From positions 800,923-864,922 of the forward strand of contig CAXAMN010018668.1 in NCBI GenBank assembly GCA_963970005.1: DNA of 64,000 bases. The letters run 5' to 3'. The notes beneath the pieces were generated by a model that was not told the DNA's origin, made no database searches, and saw nothing but the letters and a program-made list of their open reading frames with translations. Origin of the DNA: Durusdinium trenchii. Lineage: Eukaryota > Sar > Dinophyceae > Suessiales > Symbiodiniaceae. The first letter of the stretch is position 1; every line of letters begins with the position of its first letter. Of this stretch, positions 33,990-45,739 are shown piece by piece. The translations under genes and the position numbers were made by a program.

Positions 33990-35985
33990 CATTGCCATCG
34001 CGCTTCAATCCATGGCAACTGACCGAGGAAGATTCGCATGGGATCCTGAGTGAGTTCTATGAATCATTGGACATCACCAAATCGGTCAATGCGAAGACTC
34101 AGCATGATGGTGCCTGCCTGTCTTTTAGCTGCAACACCGACGAAGCTGACGACCACCAATGGGAGCTCAATGTTTGGCGGGTCACAACTTCAAATTCGGG
34201 CAGGAATCCGTCAATGGTTCGTGGACTTGGTGAGCCTCACTTCCAGCTTCTTGAGACCTGCAAACTACCTCGGCCTGACCCGACTGATCCGCGCCTCGCA
34301 TGACATGCCATCATTCTTTGATAGTGCTTAAAGGGATTTGGTTTCATTTTATTTTTGATAAGTGAACACACCAATCATCAAATAGTTGGTATTTCTTATC
34401 ATGTCTTTAAAAGAAAGAACCAAGGACCTGGCAGATCTTTGCCTTGGAGGATGGGACCTGCAAGTGCTTCAGTGGAAACCTTGTGCCGATCGACTGCTTT
34501 GACTACGCAGTCTGTCATACCTCCAAAGAGACACTGAAGAAGTCTGAACAGAAGCAGGGTGGGGAGGCGGCTGCAGTTCTGGCTCCGATGATGCCTGGCA
34601 CGCGCACCAAGCCAGATGGCCCACTACCTCCGACAATTGAAGAAGACGAGGATGAACCAACAGTTGAGTACTATGGCGACGAGGATCTTGGGGAGTGTGG
34701 GGAAGAAGAAGCGGCAGAGGAGGATGCAGAGATTGCGATTGGGCCAGGGGGCAATATTGAGCCCACACAGAGCAAGGGTGAAACCGGTGTCACTTGGCAA
34801 ACCAAGACTAATCAAGAGTCAGTTTGGCTATATTTGGATTTTGTCTAAATACAAGTTGATGATGTGTGATATCTAAACATAATCATGGTGGAATAGGTCT
34901 GAGTGGATTTTGAGTGAAGATTAAATTCCAATTGAGATGTTTTTGTGGGGGTGGTCACATTCAAGTTGGGCAATTTTTGACTAACAGTTCAACAGATTTT
35001 CATTTGGTTGAGGCCGCTGAAGCCGCCCTTGCTGGGCCTCAGCAGCCAGCAGTGCCAGCAGTGCCCCCAATTATGCGCGACAATGACGAGGATGAGCCTT
35101 GGAGGCATCGAGTCTGACTTGAGCCTGTTTTGAGTCTGAGTCGAGAATGAAACCTGAATCAAGTGAAATCAAGAAAACTCAAAGTACAAGACTCTTATTA
35201 GACACAAATCAGACTCAAACATCACTCATAAAAGGCTCAAAAGAACTATTCACTTACTCGTGAGATGTTCTGTTTTTGTTTTTAATAGTGGCTTCCGTGT
35301 TCTTTCTCAGTAGTTGTTCCCGATGGACTCATTTGTTGATGTGCTTCTTGTACCAATATGACTATTTTTAATGTGTTTGTTCACATCAATTCTTTGACCT
35401 CAGGAATTTTCCGACTTTGGAGAGAATCATCCACCAAAGGAGGATGCGGAGCCAGTGGTGGAACAACCTCAAGTCGTTGCTGTGGAGGGCAAGTTTTGGC
35501 TCCGTTACAATGGGAAGGAAGTTGAGCTACCAAAGCCCAAGGACACATGTGAGTGGTCGGTGGTGAATGTGGAGGGCACTTGGATGGTGTCAGACACACA
35601 AAGGCGCAAGCGTGTGGATGCATTGTTGAACTTGGCACGTGCACGACCGCTACCCGCATCATGTTTAATACAATTTGACTGTTCTAAATGGATACTTATA
35701 GTGTAGCCGTCTCCTTACATAGCAATATTTTGGCTCAGTCTGACTGGCTCAAGTTGAGTTATAATGAATACCCAATGATTCAGACCTGCAATCTCAGGAT
35801 TGGTGCAGCTCCGCATCCGCAGCAGCAGCCGGAGAAGAAGCAATCATCATCAGAAGACATGCCAGTTCAGCTGCAAGACCCGAATCTCGTGTCCGGGTTG
35901 CCTGCTATCAAAGATCGTGACCATGACCTTGAAGATGCCAGCAGGAAGTCGGAGGCAACGGCATCTGCTCATGGACAGTGACTGA
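33990..35985 (+). CDS. large unidentified gene, acidic middle exons
   Basis: Unrecognised. The exon near 33995-34230 reads FNPWQLTEEDSHGILSEFYE. Its 3' part is open in two frames, so a frameshift or an unseen intron is possible. 34435-34777 reads IFALEDGTCKCFSGNLVP, then a strongly acidic stretch (EEDEDEPTVEYYGDEDLG). 34996-35111 continues (FHLVEAAEAALAGPQ; IMRDNDEDEPWRHR), and 35404-35655 follows (EFSDFGENHPPKED; GKFWLRYNGKEVELPKPKD). The joins 34777/34996 (phase 1) and 35111/35404 (phase 0) are frame-perfect with GT donors. A further stretch at ~35800-35980 (QQQPEKKQSSSEDMPV) is likely but its phase is ambiguous. The acidic runs suggest a disordered, possibly chromatin-facing region. Confidence 0.55.
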
Positions 35986-36735
35986 CTGCCTGGTTTTCAA
36001 CCATTGAAATTTTGCAGCCCCCGCAGCATTGTCAATGGTCATGTGTTAATTGACACCTGAATGTCAGTATTTGTTGAATGACTTTCTAAGCTTTCAATTT
36101 GGTTCAAATGCCGTATGAGCTGTATTTGTTGTGCTATGGTTTGGATAGTGCTGCAACTGCAAGTTCCGTTCTCCTTGACCAATGTTAAAGCAATCATTTG
36201 CTAGGGCAAGCAAGACTCAAGTAGCCCGGCACGATGGCTTTAATTGAACTGTTCAGATTTCGAGTTGGTCTGCTGCAAAAAGTGGAACTTTGCAATTCGT
36301 CCGACCTTGACATTGAGTAGTGGTTGTGTGTTAGTTGAGCGCTGTTTGCAAGACCATGGTTTATTTTTCGAAGAACTCGGGGTGGGGCACAAACAAAGGG
36401 CGGTGGCTGTTCAGTGCGGTAGGGGTTGCATGCTCAATTAGTGGCTTGCTGCGCGGCTTAGGCCTTGGAACCTTACGCAATCTACTCCGAGAGCGCAATC
36501 ACAGAGCTGTACAAGCCACTGGTCATGAATAGATTGATGAATAATACTACAACTTGTGCACTTAAGTGATCAAATGGGCAAATAATTCTTAGCTTGCCCG
36601 ACCAGTGACACTGTCCTTGACGTAACGAGGCTATTTCCTGTTATTATTACATGTTATTATATTACTATCGGTGTCAGCGAGGTTTTGATTGGATTATTGA
36701 AAGTGGGGTGTAAGATGGTGTAAGTATCAGTGGTC

Positions 36736-36785
36736 TTTCTCTCTCTATCTCTCTCTCTCTATCTCTCTCTCTCTCTCTCTCTCTG
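36736..36785. repeat. CTCTCTAT/CT microsatellite
   Basis: A pure (CT)n run with CTAT interruptions that ends six bases before the acceptor GGTCAG of the exon at 36791. It probably serves as an oversized polypyrimidine tract of that intron. Confidence 0.85.
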
Positions 36786-36790
36786 GTCAG

Positions 36791-38990
36791 ATCATTTTCG
36801 AGCACAATGTCGAATGCCGTGTTGGTACCACGGCTGCATTTTTTCTTATTGTGGTGGCGGGATGCGTGCCACTGGGTGCACACGCTCGCATGGACTTGGA
36901 AGGTTACGGTGTTCTTTTTATTATGTACCGAAATGAAAGTGAGAGCAATGTATTGAGTCCGAATGTGTTTTGAGAAGCATTTGAGTAGCCTTTGAGGAGC
37001 ATTTGAGTGACATTTGCAATGATACCTGAAATATACACAAATAAACGCCCTAAACCCGAATTTGATTGTATGACTTCAATTTCAGAGACTCGTTTTCAAG
37101 CCTAGCATTACATAGACGAGTTCACAGTTGTGTTGTCTGAGTAAGTAGGGCTTTGCCTCCTATTGACTCAGGTCACGATGAAAGCCATCTCCCATGGGCT
37201 GCATATGGTCACTGGAAAAACATTGGTGGATTTCATCGTGCCCCGCAATGAAAGGCAGCCTGCGACCGTGACTGGTTGTCATTGCTTCCTAACTTCAAAC
37301 GGGTTTGACAAGTGTACCGGACACACTAATTATAGCATGATGATGTCACATTAGGAAAACACCCGGGCCATCAGCCACTGTTGATGTGAAGATTTAGGGG
37401 TGCCATGAGTCTGAGTCAGTTAATTTGTGCAGGTTGAGAGAGTTCGGTGCTGTCGATAAGACTGTGACTTTGCCACCATTGTCGTCGCGGCCGAGTTTTG
37501 TTCTTTTGATGGATGAAGAAAGCGTACAACATCGAGCATCAAACCTAATGGCTGGACCATTGTTCCTACGGTGTTTCGCTATGCCAGAGAGTTCCCACCC
37601 ACAATGGAACGATTGCAACAGAGCCTTGCAATCATCAGGCCTCAAATCAGCAGTGCTCCGTGGGACAGTGTTAGCCAATCACTTCAGGGGTCCTTTCCGT
37701 TCTGGCCGATATCAATACGAGCTGGAAGAAGCTGCTTACGCGTACCTCAGACATGTCAGCGACGAAGATCTAGCCAGTTTTTCCGAGGAATTTGCATTTG
37801 ATGTGGGTGATCGGGAAGCAGTGTTGACAAAAGCTGCATTCCTTGGGTGTCCAGGAGTCAAGACACGCCTGCCATCAGCTGCTTTGGTCTCAATTGGTAC
37901 CCAGGTATATAATTATATTGTATTGTTATATTATGGGAACATCTACATTGTGTTTGGTTGGTCTGTATTTTCTGGCATCCTTCCGGGGCTTTCCTTTGTG
38001 GATTTAGATAACCCACCCAAGGAAACCTTGTTTTTGAGAGTGTTTGAGTAGACTTTGAGGTGCTGTCGAGTTAGAGTTGAGATGATTTGAGTATAATTAT
38101 GGCCAATCAGTAAGGTTCGCACAAAGGCTTGGTTTGGAATGCGGGAGTCATTTGCCAGCCTCCTGAAATCGTGGACGTGTCTCAAATTGGCATGCACCCA
38201 CGCTGCCAAACTCCTCAAAGGGTATGGACCTTCAGATGATGTGGAGGAACCTCAGCCTGAACAATGTGAGCCTGACGAGGACCATTGTTGGGACTCAACT
38301 CACTCCAAGCTTGAGTTTGCACACTACTATGACAATAGTGAAGAGCCTTAAGGACTAGGTATAGTTGATGATCACAAATAAATATTTAGCGACAAATGTC
38401 AACCATCGGTGTGGCAGGAACCTATGACCCGGAAGGCTATAGATCTGATTAGGAGGTCCTATGGCAACAACGCGGAATTCGTGACGAGTTTGTTCAATGA
38501 CCCATTTCTGAAGCAGAAGCTCAAAATCATAGTTTACGACCTCGATGATTTGCATATGGAGTATGCGCTTTGTCATGAGGAGCACTCTAAGGGGCAGGCA
38601 CACATGATGAAATGGGCAGCTGAGAGAGCTTTTGGTCGCATGTACATGGATACAGTGTGCAAAATCATCCAGCGAATGACACACCCTGAGCTTGTGGACG
38701 TACTTTTGCTCACTCCACCAGGGCCTAGACCATTGAGTTCCTGCTCTAATTAATAGCTTTTACCGTTTGGTTTCAGGCTGTCCGGTGCACTGGTCCCTCA
38801 GAATTTAAGGAAAAACAATATTAGCTAACATTTGTTTATGTTCCATCAAGGCATGGATTCGCGAGTGGCCAAGAATGAGCAACATTTGGTCACTATGCAC
38901 TGGAATTTCTTGGTCGACATGGCTTCAAACCGTCAATGGTCGCAGTGTTTCCACACAATGCTGTTTCCGTCATTAGTCTGAAGATTATGT
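36791..38990 (+). CDS. large unidentified gene, central conserved-looking exons
   Basis: Unrecognised. The chain joins cleanly. 36791-36938 reads IIFEHNVECRVGTTAAFFLI and GYGVLFIMYRNE. 37172-37244 reads SHLPWAAYGHWKNIGGFHRA (GC donor). 37433-37904 is about 157 codons reading SRPSFVLLMDEESVQ, HPQWNDCNRALQSSGL and LANHFRGPFRSGRYQYELEE. 38115-~38330 reads TKAWFGMRESFASLLKSW and then an acidic tail. 38418-38699 reads EPMTRKAIDLIRRSYGNN and AERAFGRMYMDTVCKIIQRM. A piece near 38851-38975 reads WNFLVDMASNRQWSQCF. The WNDC-x-RAL and FRGPFRSGRY blocks look like a recurrent dinoflagellate family I have seen in intron-rich predicted proteins of unknown function. No catalytic signature of reverse transcriptase, RNase H or DDE integrase is visible. 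Confidence 0.6.
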
Positions 38991-40751
38991 ACTATTTCCT
39001 CTATTACTATGTCCTGCCGCATTCCAAAAGATGTTTTAATATATAAACATCTGACCACCTCGGAGTTCAGCAAAAGTACAACTTTCCTCAATCCTCAGGT
39101 ATTGCATGGCTATGCGGATGCTGTCAGACAAGGAGGACACGTGCCATAATATTTATTTTAAATATTTAACAAAAAACATCTCGACAGCACGTCCAATAAT
39201 GTGTGTTCCACATAAAATTAAAGTGGGCTGAGTAGGGATTAAAAGTGGCGGTCGAGTGCGAGTTGAGTGGAGTGTGAGTGGCATATGAGTGGGGTTTGAG
39301 TGTAGTATGAAGGAAATAATTAGTGATGTTTAAGCTTTGAGCTGTTACAACCAGGGCCATAACCCGTCAAGAAGCAGTTTCAGAGTGCAAACTTTTAAAC
39401 ACATTTGGAGAACATCGTCGGTTGATGTGGCTTGTATCGTGTCTCTAGGATTGTTTAACTGATTTAATTGAAATGAAAGGAGTAGGATGAGGAGGAGTGA
39501 TGCATGTGAGCTGAGGAGGGAGAGAAACGGCAAATTACACTCCTGTGGAATTCATTGATTAAATTATTGGATTAATTGTGTTTTCCATCAACAAGATCAC
39601 CCACAAAGGTTTAATTGTTTTGTGGTAGTTTAATTTGGGGTCGCAAGCCTTAGCAGGTGAGATGACAAAGTTTTGTGTTGATTTTGTGTTTCCCCAAATA
39701 AACATATGAAGCGTGCATTGCCTATTTTGGGTGGAAAACTATCGCATAACAATACTGGCTTGGATGATTAAACTAGGTCTTGAATAATTCGAGTGGGTTT
39801 CGAGTGGGTTTCGAGTGGGTTTCGAGTGGTTTGGAGTCTTGACTGGGTAGGCAGGTTTAGAGGTAGGCGGGAAACCCGCGGAAAAAAAAACCATAAGAAC
39901 CTGTTGCTGTCGAAATGCTGCATTCTGATGCATTTCGCTCCAGTGAAAGATCTGTCGAAATGAATGTACCTAGGGACCGACTGAGCCTGACTGACCTCTG
40001 CTTTGATAAGGAAGTGTGACCATATTTTTGATAGTTGATCCTCCAAAACAGGGGTCACCCAGGCTCCAGGTACATACTCACCTCCAGTTGACCATCTGAT
40101 CCCTTCCCCCTCCGATCGTCTGATATCTTATCAAGTTCAAACTACAAAGAATAGGCATTATCTTATTCTTCTTTGTGAACCACTAGTCTAGTTATAGTAT
40201 AGGGTTTTGGATGGTTCTGTATTCGTAACCCACAACCCCCACCTGGAGACCGAATGACATCGGGATGGACGAGTGACCGGACACGCTCGCGCGCTTCGCT
40301 GCTGCCTGCTGCTCCGAAACTCGCCCTAGCTGATCAAGTGCAAAATATCCCGGTCTGACCTCCGAAGATTCATCGGTTGGTGGGACTTTTCAGTGTGGTA
40401 GGTGTAGGAACAGCGCTTGTTCAAAAGAAACCCGGGAGCTTGGATGTTTGGAACATTTTGGAACTGTTGTGTGAGTGTGTTGCGAGGTGGGGTTCGAGTG
40501 GGGTTTGAGTGGGTTTTGAGAGTCTTGACTGGGCTTGGGTTTTGGGCGCGGGTTGAATATGTCGCGAGTGGTCAGGTTGGAGATCGTTTGTGAGTTTTTT
40601 TTGATCATTGCTGCAATCCACCGAGTGAAATTTTGGGGTTTGAGCGGGGTTAATTGGGTTTGAGTGCTGTTTGAGGTGTTTTTTAATGTGACAAATGAAC
40701 ATTTGTTAGCTGTTTACTCCTTTTTTATTGCGAGGAGCTGTCCACTGCCAG
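38990..40751. other. long intron or spacer without recognised exons
   Basis: About 1.7 kb, mostly AT-rich, with TTTGAGTG-type tracts at 39.23-39.31, 39.79-39.84 and 40.48-40.69 kb and a short GC-rich island at about 40.28-40.34 kb. A small possible exon near 39100-39145 (VLHGYADAVRQGGHV) cannot be linked by phase with confidence. Confidence 0.5.
39789..39836. repeat. tandem 11-mer GAGTGGGTTTC
   Basis: Three to four tandem copies of TTCGAGTGGGT with a decayed fourth unit (GAGTGGTTTGG). This is the cleanest tandem form of the GAGT-rich words seen throughout 24-46 kb. Confidence 0.8.
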
Positions 40752-42463
40752 CCGTATGTGGGCAAACACGAGCAAATGCATTCTCCAACTTGAAGAGTAT
40801 GTTGCCAAGACACCACACTCGGTCATTGCCAGGACCCTTCTGACGGATGTGGGAACTCATTCATGGCAAATCACTCGGGAATTTTTTGTGATTGGCCTCA
40901 AATGCAATTGGAATCCATTTGATGAAGACCTGACCGATTTGGTGCACAGCCTTTTTGCCACTCCTTACACAACGAAAGCGAGCCTGGAGTCTGGTTTCAA
41001 TGCCATCAAAGACCATTCGCGACACGCAAAAGCAAACAAGATGAGCCCGTACACACGGTGGAGCTACATTGCAGTCAACCCATTTGCTAAGTCAGGTGGT
41101 ATTCAGACGGTGAAATGTACTGACCAAGACTTTGCACACGCAAGTTCGAATCCGAGTGGGACACGGGAAATTCGGGAACTTGCTCACTTCAATGGTGTCC
41201 GGCGTGCGACACTACCAGCTGACTGTCCGCAAAGGCGTGATTTAGCAAACCGCTGGCGTCCAGCAGGCGGGGATGGGGAAGTCAATACTTGTCAAAAAAA
41301 TGTGCTCATTGGCGCATATCATTGTATCTATGTTTTGGGTTCCTTGTTTAATGACAATGAGTTCAAGAAACTTTGTCACTATTGTTTTCTCAATCTCCAA
41401 AACCTGGTCCCCCGCGAGGATTTTTAGCCAACAGAATTTCATCAGCAGCAGTAGCTTGCTGCACCATGGCAGTGGCATCTCCCAATACTTTTGCTTCCGA
41501 TTTATTGTTGGAAGCGTGGACAGGAGTTTTTATGGTGAAGCGAGAGTGCTACCTCAAAATAGACACAAAAGAATACTTTATGTCATGTGGATTTTTCAAG
41601 TGGGCGTCCATCGTGCTTCCCTTGGAGCTTGAGCAGATTGACGGGGTATCGTATTTGATGCCATGTTCTAAGCTGGACTCAGTGAAGTGGTGTGTTACAA
41701 ACACCATTGAAGAGGTCCTACATGTTCCCACTGAAGTCCGACCGCCGTGTGCTTTGCCCTTGAAACTCGCTCGGAGATGTTGTTGCGCAATCGCAGTGAC
41801 TGGTGAACACCAACAAGTTCTGCGTCCCGCATTCAGTGGCTTGTATTGAGCTAGAAAATGTTGTAGTCATCTCCCGCACCCCAAAAAAGTGATTTCTTCA
41901 ACATGTAACAAACATGGTGCATGGGTTTCACAAAAAATAGACATATAATACACTATATATATAATATATATCATATCAAATTGAATCACACAATTATGTT
42001 CTGCTAGTGATATGTTTGCGCAACCAAACGGTTAGGAAAAGGCTGCAAAATCACTGTTCAGCAGCTCCAGCAAGTGATTATGATGCTTCGTTTGGATTTG
42101 CCCAGTGAGGGAAGTGGCGCAAAGGGCAATCTTATCAAGGAAGACTATTGTCGAGTCGTTCTCACATATTTGATGCTCGTCGGAATAAACAAGCTATGTT
42201 TTTGATTTATGAGCTAACTTTTCCACACACCAGTATTATTTGGGAACGGTGAGGTGAAAACCACGGACGGCCCTCGCAGTCAGATCTCGTCCAACATGCC
42301 TTCAGGTTTCCAGACGAGCCCATCGAGGAGATGTTGACAAAGATCCTTGGCAAAAGGAAAAAGTCTGAGAATGCCGAGGACGATGATGATCCGACCAATG
42401 CTGCTGATGATGATGATGATTGTACAGCTGAGGATTCTGGACAAGCATTTATTGATTAGCATG
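40752..42463 (+). CDS. large unidentified gene, downstream exons
   Basis: Unrecognised. 40752-41280 is one open exon of about 176 codons: RMWANTSKCILQLEEYVAKT, then EDLTDLVHSLFATPYTTKAS, then SLESGFNAIKDHSRHAKANK, ending at a GT donor. The exon around 41440-41760 reads LLLEAWTGVFMVKRECYLKI and FFKWASIVLPLELEQIDGVS. ~42036-42180 reads KITVQQLQQVIMMLRLDLP. ~42296-42463 reads DLVQHAFRFPDEPIEEML and then a poly-Asp run encoded by GAT repeats before TAG. The SLESGFNAIKDHSRHAK block is reminiscent of dinoflagellate mobile-element-associated proteins I have seen, which is inference only. The start frame of the 41.44 kb exon is uncertain, because two frames stay open. Confidence 0.55.
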
Positions 42464-42805
42464 TGGATAGGGAGATGTAGGGAGTAGGTAGGGCAGAGGC
42501 AAACTTGTTGCTCTGGGCCACCTCTGAACCCCCTCAATCTTCCCTCAAAACCCACTCGAAAGGCAAACATGGTGTGTGGTGGACGGATTTCTTTTGTTGT
42601 TGACTAGGGCTACCTTGAAAACCACTCGATGAAGCAATCCTATACAGTTTGTCAGTCAATTTCCTATTGTTTTTTTGTCCCCAGGGCCGCCTCAAAATCC
42701 CCTTCACTTTCTGGGTCACCCCGGCCACACTCAGATTCCACTCGCTAACCTCCCGCAATCCACTCAGATCAAAACATCAAGTGTTAAACCGATCCAAATA
42801 CCAAG

Positions 42806-43545
42806 GACGAGATCGGACCAGAGATTTTGGAGCTTATTGCCGGCCTCGATGATGTGGATAAGTCGTACTTCAAGCCCATCATCAATCAATGCGCGGAAAA
42901 ATTGAGAGCTCAACAGGAGCTGATATCTTGCTTCCAGCAAGTTCACCCCAGGAAATGAAGAAACTCAAATAGTATCGTTAGCGATGTTTTCTTAACAACC
43001 CTGCTCGAAATCATTTACCCCTGATGCAGGAGAAGCTCCGTAACCAAAGCAAGGTGGAACGCGCCATCCACCAAGAACCAGCCGAGTCAGCCAAGGTTCC
43101 TGCGCCAGGGACAGATGAGGATGAGCGGCAACCACCTGCTGCTGCTGGTCCTCGCGCAGCCCCTGCAGAGCACACGAGGCGCAGCAAAGTGACACCAATA
43201 GACTTCCGCACTCTATTACCAGCAGGAGGAGCTGAACCAGGCATGAGTGGGAAGCATGATGCGACCAAAAAGTTCTACTCCATCGTATACCCATGTCAGC
43301 TCGACGAGCACTTAGCATTTTTACTTTAGGTTGCGTCCATCTCGTTCAACACCAGAACAAAAAAACAGACAGACAAACAAACAAACCACATTTTTGTGAT
43401 TGGACTCTGGCTTCAGGTCCAGGTGAAGTGTTTGGCAGCTGCAGCCGGAAGTGGGAAACCATGAAATGTCCCGAAGAGATAGACGCACTCAAGACGGTGA
43501 TCCAATGGGTGTACAACAGGTACACCAAGAGATATCCATCTGCAG
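42806..43545 (+). CDS. large unidentified gene, exons 42.8-43.5 kb
   Basis: Unrecognised. 42806-42916 reads DEIGPEILELIAGLDDVDKS and ends at a GA donor. It joins in phase 0 to 43030-~43300 (EKLRNQSKVERAIHQEPAES, then a Pro/Ala-rich linker, then TPIDFRTLLPAGG). 43417-43545 reads VFGSCS-RKWETMKCPEEIDA and ALKTVIQWVYNRYTKRYP, with a GT donor. It may continue the gene starting at 31857 or be a second gene after the TAG at 42461. The phase chain does not decide. Confidence 0.5.
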
Positions 43546-43939
43546 GTGTGACAGAGCCACCTGAGCTTATTTATTGCATTTTGTAGTGATCCTTTAGTCG
43601 GCGCCCACTGATTTTAATATTGATGTGGTTTAATGGGTATTGTTTTTTTGAGTCACAACTGCCTCAGTCTCTAAGGCCTTCGGAAGCTACCCTCATGGAA
43701 TATATCGAATCACATCGCCCTGTCCAAGACGACAGTTGAACATGGCTCCATTGTGTTGAATTTGCTCAGTGCCATAGAGCACTCAATTGAACCCTTTGAA
43801 CTCTAAGAGTTTGAGAGGGCTTGCTCTGGCCTGGCAGCACACACCGCTCCATTCACCCAGTGTGCAAGAAGAAATGGTCATCGGCCGACATGACCAAGGG
43901 CTATGGATTCAACTATGGTGTTCTGTATAATAACTATTT

Positions 43940-45406
43940 TGCGTTTGGAATTGTGTTCACCGCCGCTTGACATATAATGTCAATAACTTCCAAGTGTGTG
44001 TTGAACCCCCTTCGAAATTGTCTCGGTGTGCTGAAGTAAAACTTCACACCCCAAATAATACTCCGATTGATCACAAACCATTGCAGGTTGCTTGGAGCCA
44101 GCCCTTGTTTGACAAGTCTTTTTTTGTCAATTCTGAGGCAATTCGTGTTCGGTGCACTAGGCATGGGTGTTTATGGTCCTCTCAATTTGAGCCTCCTGCC
44201 GCACGACTCCGAAACCATTTGCTGTGTGGGTTTACCAAAAAATACCAAACATCCAAAGGAAAACCTTCACTTCCATTGGGTCTTGTAGGCTCATAGGTTG
44301 AGTGGTTGCACATCTGCCGAGTCCATTTCGAGTTGGGTTTGAGTGGATTTTGAGTCATCATATTGTTCAGGTGAACGGGGGAATCGAGAGCTTCATTCAT
44401 AGACAGTTAAGTTTGTTAAAGCATATGACCAAGTCGATCTTCAGCTGAGCACAGCTGAGCAAGCTGTGAGCTTGGCAACCAGGTAAAGCGATACAAATCC
44501 ACTCAAACCATATCCTTTAGTGGGGTCCAGCGGGCATCAAACATTGTCCAGCCACCATTCCAGTCTTAACACCACCATGGATCTGGATCCCCTGAGCCGG
44601 GTTTGAGTTTAGTTTGAGATGGACACCGTGTGGACCAGTGAATGCTTCCATCCCACACATATGTGAATGTAACTTGGATTTGGGGGTTGGGCTGAGCGGG
44701 CGAAAGGATTTCAACTTGGAATTCCCTTCATTTGAGTTGTTGATATTTTTCCGGCAACACCCACCCCAATGCAGTAGGATCTTGAATCCGGTGGATGAGG
44801 AAGGTGTTTCGAGCTGCCTTCGACATCCATCTCCAACCTACAATTTAGGGAAACAACAACGGTGGTTCCGGCGAGGGACGAGGCTGGGTTTCAGAGCAAC
44901 AGTGCGGCTTAGAGTTAGTGCCCCCTTTAGCTCGACCGCGATTTATACCCTATTCTAGTGCTTGTGGATCGCGCGACATGGTTGCATCAGCGCTTGCCGG
45001 GGCCTTTGCAGTGGCGCTCTTATGGGTGTTGAGCAGTCACACCAAGCTAGTGTCCTGGACACGAGTGGCAGCAATCAAGATCTTGATTTGGTCCATGAGT
45101 GAGATGGAAAAGAAGGAGATTTTCTGCGAGATTTTCTACGAGTACAAGGACGATGACGACATCTCTGACTGGTTGGCAGTTTCGGAGACAGCTATTGATC
45201 CGGAGCCCACCGCGGGCAATCCTTGTCATTCAGTGGAGAATGCCAGTCAAGAATCCATGCCATCTCAACCGTGCCAGCACATTCGCATTTCCAGGCGTGG
45301 ATCAAATCATTTCTGCTACCAAGAGCGCTGTCTTGATTGTGGGTTCCTGTTGCTCAAGCGTTCCAAAGGGAATGGTCAGAAAACACAGAAGACGAAGGAT
45401 CAATGA
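43940..45406 (+). CDS. large unidentified gene, C-terminal exons: membrane segment and Cys/His motif
   Basis: Unrecognised. Possible exons near 44080-44250 (SQPLFDKSFFVNSEAIRV) and ~44405-44482 (VKFVKAYDQVDLQLSTAE, then a GTAAAG donor). The last exon, ~44900-45406, encodes one hydrophobic segment (MVASALAGAFAVALLWVLSS). A charged EIFCEIFYEYKDDDDISDW stretch follows, then a tail with CQHIRISRRGSNHFC and ERCLDCGFLLLKR before TGA. The CxH...C...CxxC pattern could bind zinc, and RGSN...CLDCG recalls tails of dinoflagellate element proteins (inference). Hydrophobic segment plus zinc-type tail in the same frame supports a real terminal exon. Confidence 0.5.
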
Positions 45407-45739
45407 ACGTGTGAGCGTGTGGACAAACAAAGCGCAGCTCACATATGAGCTTTGAATACCATTCCGTGTCACTTGCGACATAGTGCGCACATTCCGCAGA
45501 GGGGAGCAAAGGATGCTGAGTTTGCAGCAGGCGCTGTACGATTGTGTTTGCCCTTCACAATGGGGTTTGAATGGGTTTGGATGGTCACCTCTGCCTATGT
45601 CATGTGCTCGAGTTTTTAGATGTGTTTATTTTTTTTGGTGGGGTGGTGGTGGTCGACAAGAAAGACTAGCTGACATTGGGTTGTTGGTTCTGCAAACAAC
45701 ACTGTGTGGACTGGTTTGAAAAGGTTTTTAATCGTTGGT

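Noticed and set aside
35727-35745. ATTTTGGCTCAG, similar to the spliced-leader end
   Set aside because: Short partial match inside an intron-like stretch with no gene start after it.
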